Assembly (NCBI GenBank): GCA_014384565.1
Contig: JACNFO010000040.1
Span: forward strand, 1 to 47,661
DNA from: Candidatus Pseudothioglobus aerophilus
GTDB taxonomy: Bacteria; Pseudomonadota; Gammaproteobacteria; PS1; Pseudothioglobaceae
Reading direction: 5' to 3'
Length of the DNA stretch: 47,661 bases
Part shown: positions 42,597-47,661 of the stretch, one piece after another
How the letters are laid out: each line of letters starts with the position of its first letter
Position numbering within the stretch: position 1 is the stretch's first letter
Notes under the pieces: model-generated
Database searches by the model: none
Seen by the model: the letters and a program-made list of their open reading frames with translations, nothing else
What the model was told of the DNA's origin: nothing
Program-made: the position numbers and the translations under genes

Positions 42597-43875
42597 AATT
42601 TAAATTTGTTTTATTCGAGTACTTGTAACGACTCATGGCAATTCCTTCTAAAGATATTTCAGTCTCATTGCCTGCAACTATGTTTGCCAATAGTTTGCCA
42701 GAGCCTAGAGACATTGTCCATCCCAGCGTGCCATGACCAGTATTTAAATATAAATTTGAGTAAGGCGTTGCACCAATGATAGGAGTTGAATCAGGAGTGC
42801 TGGGCCTAAAACCTGTCCAAAACTTAACATCATCAGTCTCCTTTGCCGCATGAGGAAAAAGATTATCAAGCCCTTCTTTTAAAGAGTGGAGGGCCTTTTC
42901 TCTTAGGTTGGAGTTGTAATCTGTTAAATGCGCTATTCCAGCAACCCTTATAAAGTCTCCCAGTCTGGTTATGCCTATTTTATTCTTGTCATCCATAATC
43001 GTTGACTGAGGGGCATCGAGATCACTCAAGACTGGAAGGGTAATGGAATAACCCTTGACTGGATAAACAGGAATATCTATACCTATATCAGACAGAACTC
43101 TGGGTGAGTAGCTGCCAAGCGATACTGAGTAACTGTCCGCGGTTAATTCTCCGCGATCTGTTTTAACTGCAGAAACTTTGTTGTTAGCAATGCTAATAGA
43201 CTCGATATGAGTATTAAATTCGAATTTAACGCCCATCTCTAGACATTTTTTATACAATTCACTGGAAAATAAATAACAGTTTCCTGTGAAATCATTGATG
43301 AATCGTAGGCCGCCATAAATTTTATTTTTAATATACTGAAGTCCAGGTTCAGCATCAACGCAGCCATCAGCATCAAGTACTTCATATTGAATATTGAATT
43401 TCTTTAGGATTACCATATCTTGCTTTGCTTTCTCAAGTTCCTTAGGGCTCCAAAATAACTGAAGCGACCCCTGTTTTCGTTGCTCATAATTAATATCAAG
43501 CTCACTCTCTAAATCGATTAAATTTTTTTGAGAATAGTTTGCAATTCTAAGCATACGACTTTTGTTAATTTCATAGCTATTAGAGTTGCAATTTTTATAC
43601 GTTCGATACATAAATTTAATCGTGTTAAGACTGAGTTTAGGATTAACAACTAAGGGCGATGTCCCATTAAGATTCCACTTAAGCAAACTCAGTGGGAGGC
43701 TTGGTGATGCCCAAGGTGATGAAAATGCGTAAGATAACTGTCCTGCATTAGCATGACTTGTTTCCATGGCAACACTATCTTGTCGATCAACAACGGTAAC
43801 TTTATATCCCTGTTTGGCAAGAAAGTAGGCAGAAGTTGTGCCAATAATTCCGGCACCTAAAACTAGCACATTCAT
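42589..43875 (-). CDS. dadA: D-amino-acid dehydrogenase
   Basis: A 428-aa FAD enzyme with the N-terminal dinucleotide fold VLGAGIIGTTSAYFLAKQGY (5-24), the DadA signature SYAFSSPWASPSLPLSLLKW (about 49-68), PVKGYSITLP near 262, GFRPSTPDSTPIIG near 363 and the C-terminal NTGHGTLGWTMSLGSGK. Full length for DadA. It oxidises D-alanine and other D-amino acids to 2-oxo acids and ammonia, giving electrons to the quinone pool at the inner membrane. First gene of a five-gene minus operon; D-amino acids from peptidoglycan debris are a plausible marine carbon and nitrogen source. Confidence 0.95.
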   Translation of the reverse strand: MNVLVLGAGIIGTTSAYFLAKQGYKVTVVDRQDSVAMETSHANAGQLSYAFSSPWASPSLPLSLLKWNLNGTSPLVVNPKLSLNTIKFMYRTYKNCNSNSYEINKSRMLRIANYSQKNLIDLESELDINYEQRKQGSLQLFWSPKELEKAKQDMVILKKFNIQYEVLDADGCVDAEPGLQYIKNKIYGGLRFINDFTGNCYLFSSELYKKCLEMGVKFEFNTHIESISIANNKVSAVKTDRGELTADSYSVSLGSYSPRVLSDIGIDIPVYPVKGYSITLPVLSDLDAPQSTIMDDKNKIGITRLGDFIRVAGIAHLTDYNSNLREKALHSLKEGLDNLFPHAAKETDDVKFWTGFRPSTPDSTPIIGATPYSNLYLNTGHGTLGWTMSLGSGKLLANIVAGNETEISLEGIAMSRYKYSNKTNLNYG

Positions 43876-44075
43876 TGTTTAAAAAATAGTTAAAAAAGAT
43901 AATTTTACCACTGAGAAATATTAATGACTTGTTCAAGAGTTTAACTTAAATAAAAATAATAAAACTGTATAAAAATCATACTGTAATCTTTTTAAAAAAA
44001 AGAATAATTTAGCTTGGATATTATCAATTAAAGTGTTTAAAATTAAACCTTTAAGATTCCATTTACGGAGCAATT

Positions 44076-45329
44076 ATGTTTGATAAAAATCTAACATTAA
44101 ATGATGTTGACCCTGAAATTGCAAATGCAATAAATTCTGAAAATGCAAGACAAGAAGCCCATATTGAATTAATTGCATCTGAAAACTATACTTCACCGGC
44201 TGTCATGTTTGCACAGGGCTGTCAAATGACAAACAAATACGCTGAGGGTTATCCTGGTAAGCGATATTACGGCGGCTGTGAGCACGTTGACGTTGCAGAA
44301 ACCTTAGCTATAAGTAGAGCAAAAGAACTCTTTGGGGCTGCCTATGCAAATGTTCAACCTCATTCTGGTTCAACTGCAAATGCTGCAGTCTTTCAAGCGC
44401 TTTTAGTTCCAGGCGATACTATATTGGGAATGAGTCTAGCGCATGGTGGTCACTTAACGCATGGCGCTGCGCCTTCTTTTTCAGGTAAAAATTTTAATGC
44501 TATTCAATACGGCCTAGATGAGTCCACTGGTGAGATTGATTACGACCAAGTTGAGCGATTAGCCTTAGAGCATAAACCAAAAATGGTAATTGCTGGCTTT
44601 TCAGCATACTCAAGGATTGTTGATTGGGCTCGCTTTAGAGAAATCGCTGACATGGTAGGAGCTTACCTTCTTGTCGATATGGCCCATGTTGCAGGTTTAG
44701 TAGCAACGGGTGACTATCCTTCACCTATTGAATTTGCTGATGTATGCACTACAACGACTCATAAAACCTTGAGAGGTCCACGTGGCGGCTTAATTGTTGC
44801 TAGAGCAAATCCAGAAATTGAAAAAAAACTCAACTCTGCTATATTCCCAGGAATTCAAGGCGGTCCATTAATGCATATTATTGCTGCTAAAGCGATTGCC
44901 TTTAAAGAGGCCATGAGTGACGAATTTAAGGCCTATCAGAAACAAGTCGTTATTAATGCTAGAACTATGGCAAGCGTTTTTCTTGAAAGGGGGTATGACG
45001 TTGTCTCAGGAGGAACAGACAACCATGTCTTTTTGGTAAGCTTTATTGAGCAAGGACTAACAGGAAAAGCTGTTAATAATGCGCTTGGTGAAGCACACAT
45101 TACAGTAAATATGAACTCCGTTCCAAATGATCCTCAATCACCTTTTGTAACCAGCGGAATACGTGTTGGAACTCCTGCGGGAACAACAAGAGGTTTTGGT
45201 GAATCTGAGTGCAAAGACATTACTAACTGGATTTGTGATATTTGTGATGATTTAGAAAATCAATCTGTTATCGATGAAGTAAGAGCAAAAGTTGAAGAAC
45301 TTTGTTCTAGATTTCCAGTTTATAAGTAG
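44076..45329 (+). CDS. glyA: Serine hydroxymethyltransferase
   Basis: A 417-aa enzyme of standard length. Motifs seen are [15 protein letters not shown] (about 27-41), [15 protein letters not shown], the SHMT signature with PLP lysine in [14 protein letters not shown] (about 224-237) and the C-terminal [11 protein letters not shown]. It converts serine and tetrahydrofolate to glycine and methylene-tetrahydrofolate. ATG 44076 follows an ACGGAGC ribosome site. The 200-bp upstream gap, divergent from dadA, must hold its promoter; I saw no glycine-riboswitch-like structure in it. nrdR follows after 5 bp, a pairing common in proteobacteria. Confidence 0.97.
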   Translation: MFDKNLTLNDVDPEIANAINSENARQEAHIELIASENYTSPAVMFAQGCQMTNKYAEGYPGKRYYGGCEHVDVAETLAISRAKELFGAAYANVQPHSGSTANAAVFQALLVPGDTILGMSLAHGGHLTHGAAPSFSGKNFNAIQYGLDESTGEIDYDQVERLALEHKPKMVIAGFSAYSRIVDWARFREIADMVGAYLLVDMAHVAGLVATGDYPSPIEFADVCTTTTHKTLRGPRGGLIVARANPEIEKKLNSAIFPGIQGGPLMHIIAAKAIAFKEAMSDEFKAYQKQVVINARTMASVFLERGYDVVSGGTDNHVFLVSFIEQGLTGKAVNNALGEAHITVNMNSVPNDPQSPFVTSGIRVGTPAGTTRGFGESECKDITNWICDICDDLENQSVIDEVRAKVEELCSRFPVYK

Positions 45330-45334
45330 TCATT

Positions 45335-45787
45335 GTGCGCTGTCCTTTTTGTCAATCCGATGACACCAAGGTTTTAGACACTCGGCTGCTCGATGATGGT
45401 TCCCAAGTCCGCCGAAGAAGGGAGTGCATCGCTTGTGGGGAAAGACACTCTACTCGTGAAACAGTTGATTTAAATTTACCAAGACTCATTAAAAGTGATG
45501 AATCAAGGCAATCATTTAATGAAGACAAGCTTCGTTCTGGATTGCTAAAAGCTCTCGAAAAACGACCCGTTGAAACTTCAAAAATTGAAACTGCAATTCA
45601 AAAAATTCAGCGAAAACTGATGGCTCAAAATGACAGAGAGGTTCCTTCATCAATGCTTGGAGAGTGGGTAATGGAAGAGTTACGGGCTCTTGATGAGGTA
45701 GCCTATATAAGGTTTGCATCAGTTTATAGGCAGTTTCAAGATATTGAAGCATTTAAGAGTGAGATTGATAAGTTAATGAATAAGTAA
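45335..45787 (+). CDS. nrdR: Transcriptional repressor NrdR
   Basis: A 150-aa protein beginning at GTG 45335. The zinc ribbon has C3, C6, C31 and C34 (MRCPFCQSDD and CIACGERH), and the ATP-cone covers about 46-136. NrdR senses ATP/dATP and represses ribonucleotide reductase genes through NrdR boxes. GTG is chosen because Cys3 of the zinc ribbon falls directly after it, as in other NrdR proteins. 5 bp after glyA and 11 bp before radA, so probably one transcript. Confidence 0.97.
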   Translation: MRCPFCQSDDTKVLDTRLLDDGSQVRRRRECIACGERHSTRETVDLNLPRLIKSDESRQSFNEDKLRSGLLKALEKRPVETSKIETAIQKIQRKLMAQNDREVPSSMLGEWVMEELRALDEVAYIRFASVYRQFQDIEAFKSEIDKLMNK

Positions 45788-45798
45788 TCTTTCGACTT

Positions 45799-47160
45799 AT
45801 GGCAAAAACTAAAATTGAATTTGTTTGTAGAGAATGTGGATCATCTCACCATCAGTGGGCAGGTCAATGCTTAGATTGTAAAGAATGGAACACACTTGAA
45901 GAGGTAGTAATATCACAGGCAACCTCCTCTAAACCTGAAAGCCTTAAAGATCTTCCTTCATCTAAAGTTCAAAACCTATCTGAAATCAAGTCACAAAATA
46001 ATCATCGTCTCTCAACAGGCCTCAGTGAACTTGATCGTACGCTTGGTGGAGGATTAGTAGATGGCTCTGTAGTTCTTATTGGTGGTGACCCTGGTATTGG
46101 TAAGTCAACATTGATTTTACAGGCAATAGCAGCTATTAATGCGTCAAGTACAACTTTGTATGTCAGCGGTGAAGAGTCAGCTGAACAGGTGAGTGATAGG
46201 GCTATTCGATTAGGAATTAAGGAAGATATACTCTTTATAGGTGAAACTCATCTAGAGAAAATAATAAAGATTTCAAAAGACACAAGACCTAAGGTTATTG
46301 TTATTGACTCCATTCAAACCATGGTTACCGACCTTTCAAATTCTGCACCAGGATCTGTCACACAGGTAAGAGACTGTGCTGCTCAGCTTACTCAATACGC
46401 CAAACAAACTAACACAATACTTTTGATGATTGGTCATGTTACAAAAGGCGGCGCACTTGCAGGCCCAAGAATCTTAGAGCACATGGTTGACGCTGTTTTA
46501 TATTTTGAGGGGGATGCTGGAGGTCGTTATAGAATAATCAGAGCCGTGAAGAATAGGTTTGGTGCTGTCAATGAGATTAGCGTCTTTGCAATGGGTGAGA
46601 AGGGACTTCAACAAGTCAGTAACCCATCTTCAATATTTCTTTCAAATCAAGAAAATCCTTCTTCTGGATCAATGGTTATGGTTACAAGAGAGGCTACAAG
46701 ACCTTTATTGGTAGAGATTCAGGCGTTAGTCGACCAAGCTAATGGAACTCCAAAAAGAGTCAGCGTAGGACTTGATCAAAATAGATTGTCACTCCAACTG
46801 GCAATTCTTCATAAGCACTCAGGCATTGCAACATTTGATCAGGACGTTTTTATAAATGTCGTAGGCGGGATTAAAGTTAGTGAAACAGCTTCTGATTTAG
46901 TTGTAATGCTTGCAATCGTTTCAAGTTTAAGAGATAAAGTGATTCCGAGTAAATGGATTGCTTTCGGAGAAGTTGGCCTTACTGGTGAGGTTCGTCCAGT
47001 CTACAACTCAATGGAAAGGTTATCAGAAGCTCAAAAACAGGGCTTTGAAGTGGCAATAATCCCAAAAGGTAATGCACCTAAAAAACCGATAAAAGGAATG
47101 AAGGTTGTAACGGTAGGGTATTTATATCAAGCAATTCAGTATTTACTTGAAAACAGTTAG
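45799..47160 (+). CDS. radA: DNA repair ATPase RadA
   Basis: A 453-aa protein with an N-terminal zinc finger (C10, C13, C24, C27), a RecA-like ATPase domain with Walker A GGDPGIGKST (95-104), the RadA-specific KNRFG motif (about 251-255) and a C-terminal Lon-protease-like domain (about 330-450) lacking a catalytic Ser-Lys pair. RadA is a hexameric helicase that drives branch migration and D-loop extension in recombination. It follows nrdR on the same strand and is convergent with cobO, stops 4 bp apart. Confidence 0.97.
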   Translation: MAKTKIEFVCRECGSSHHQWAGQCLDCKEWNTLEEVVISQATSSKPESLKDLPSSKVQNLSEIKSQNNHRLSTGLSELDRTLGGGLVDGSVVLIGGDPGIGKSTLILQAIAAINASSTTLYVSGEESAEQVSDRAIRLGIKEDILFIGETHLEKIIKISKDTRPKVIVIDSIQTMVTDLSNSAPGSVTQVRDCAAQLTQYAKQTNTILLMIGHVTKGGALAGPRILEHMVDAVLYFEGDAGGRYRIIRAVKNRFGAVNEISVFAMGEKGLQQVSNPSSIFLSNQENPSSGSMVMVTREATRPLLVEIQALVDQANGTPKRVSVGLDQNRLSLQLAILHKHSGIATFDQDVFINVVGGIKVSETASDLVVMLAIVSSLRDKVIPSKWIAFGEVGLTGEVRPVYNSMERLSEAQKQGFEVAIIPKGNAPKKPIKGMKVVTVGYLYQAIQYLLENS

Positions 47161-47164
47161 TCTT

Positions 47165-47661
47165 TTATAGATCTACGCCTTTTTGAGCTCTAATATTAGC
47201 TCTAAAAGCGTGCTTAACATCTTTGACTTCACTTACAGTATCAGAGGCCTCAATAATGCCGTCACTGGCTGCTCTTCCCGTAATAACAACATGCTGTCCC
47301 TCTGGTCTATTACTAAGTGCCTTAAGGATTAATCTCTCATCGAGATACTTGTAATTAATCATGTAGGTTATTTCATCTAGAACTACAAGATTAATTTTTG
47401 GATCAGCTAGAAACTTTTCAGCTTCCAACCATGTTTCATTAGCTAATTTTTTATCAAGTTCTTGGTCTTGAGTATTCCAAGTAAAGCCGCTTTCCATATG
47501 GGCAGATACAACATTTGGGTTACTATCAAGAAAAAGATCCTCTCCAGTCTGCTGCTCACCCTTCAAGAAACGTACGAGAGCTACATTCATGTCATAACCA
47601 AGAGCCCTACAAATCATCCCCATTGCAGAAGAAGACTTACCCTTGCCGTTCCCAGTAAGGA
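47165..47661 (-). CDS. cobO: Cob(I)alamin adenosyltransferase (CobO/BtuR type), 5'-truncated by window edge
   Basis: The frame stays open to the window edge upstream of the Met at 47623. The extra residues read LTGNGKGKSSSA before MGMICRALGY, which is the Walker A of CobO/BtuR, so 47623 is not the true start and the N-terminus lies outside the window. Visible are also NLVVLDEITYMINYKYLD (Walker B region) and VVITGRAASDGIIEASDTVSEV, and the end AQKGVDL. The enzyme transfers the adenosyl group of ATP to cob(I)alamin, so the cell makes or salvages adenosylcobalamin. Confidence 0.94.
   Translation of the reverse strand, partial: LTGNGKGKSSSAMGMICRALGYDMNVALVRFLKGEQQTGEDLFLDSNPNVVSAHMESGFTWNTQDQELDKKLANETWLEAEKFLADPKINLVVLDEITYMINYKYLDERLILKALSNRPEGQHVVITGRAASDGIIEASDTVSEVKDVKHAFRANIRAQKGVDL

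Noticed and set aside
47165-47623. A complete cobO gene starting at the Met at 47623
   Set aside because: The frame upstream encodes the Walker A motif GNGKGKSSS, so the gene continues past the window edge.

Overview
Organism. The window reads as about 47.7 kb of chromosome from a low-GC, streamlined marine gammaproteobacterium. The genes are closely packed, with many ATGA-type overlaps and short intergenic gaps. It encodes a green-tuned proteorhodopsin, a tripartite tricarboxylate (TTT) transporter, several phytanoyl-CoA-dioxygenase-like enzymes and a sulfonate-type acylating aldehyde dehydrogenase. Core genes (fdxA, etfBA with ETF-QO, rhlE, glyA-nrdR, radA, cobO) look gammaproteobacterial. 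My best guess is the SUP05/GSO group (Candidatus Thioglobus or Pseudothioglobus-like). That is inference from gene content, not a search result. I saw no rRNA, tRNA, CRISPR array, insertion sequence, integrase or phage gene.

Layout. 1-1.8 kb: partial ferredoxin fdxA (-), a 56-aa basic protein, and a YeiH-family putative sulfate exporter. 1.8-7.5 kb (+): a nitrogen-compound module made of a fused ATP-dependent hydantoinase/oxoprolinase (A+B), a creatinase/ectoine-hydrolase-like M24 protein with all metal ligands replaced, and a DUF1989 protein; a Rieske oxygenase (-) faces it. 8.9-13.1 kb: secreted 5'-nucleotidase, monocistronic proteorhodopsin, then (-) a prokaryotic (6-4)-photolyase relative overlapping a tiny DUF2256 zinc protein that is easily missed. 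13.3-18.2 kb (+): RND pump, psuK, psuG with overlapping ends. 18.2-19.8 kb: a membrane-anchored acidic protein (-), an 8-cysteine mini-protein (+) and a PhyH oxygenase (+).

19.9-29.8 kb is the most interesting region. A GntR/UTRA regulator with an adducin/aldolase-like protein and a class V aminotransferase (-) diverges from tctABC, then a 969-aa protein fusing a SauS-like acylating aldehyde dehydrogenase to an AMP-forming CoA ligase, then a phosphotransacetylase (+). I read this as a probable sulfoacetate-type uptake and degradation locus: ligase makes sulfoacetyl-CoA, dehydrogenase makes sulfoacetaldehyde, Xsc encoded elsewhere makes acetyl phosphate and sulfite, and Pta makes acetyl-CoA. 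A strong promoter with two identical palindromes 22 bp apart lies upstream of tctA and is the likely GntR control site.

29.8-39.6 kb: ETF-QO, etfA, etfB (-), RhlE helicase (+), CreBC-like two-component system (-), a structured intergenic region with a perfect 12-bp terminator hairpin and a 52-aa ORF, periplasmic peroxiredoxin (+), GIY-YIG protein (-), MFS transporter (+). 39.7-43.9 kb (-): operon dadA-alr-phyH-cupin-DUF1185, apparently D-amino-acid metabolism plus uncharacterised partners. 44.1-47.7 kb: glyA, nrdR (GTG start), radA (+) and a 5'-truncated cobO (-) running off the window end.
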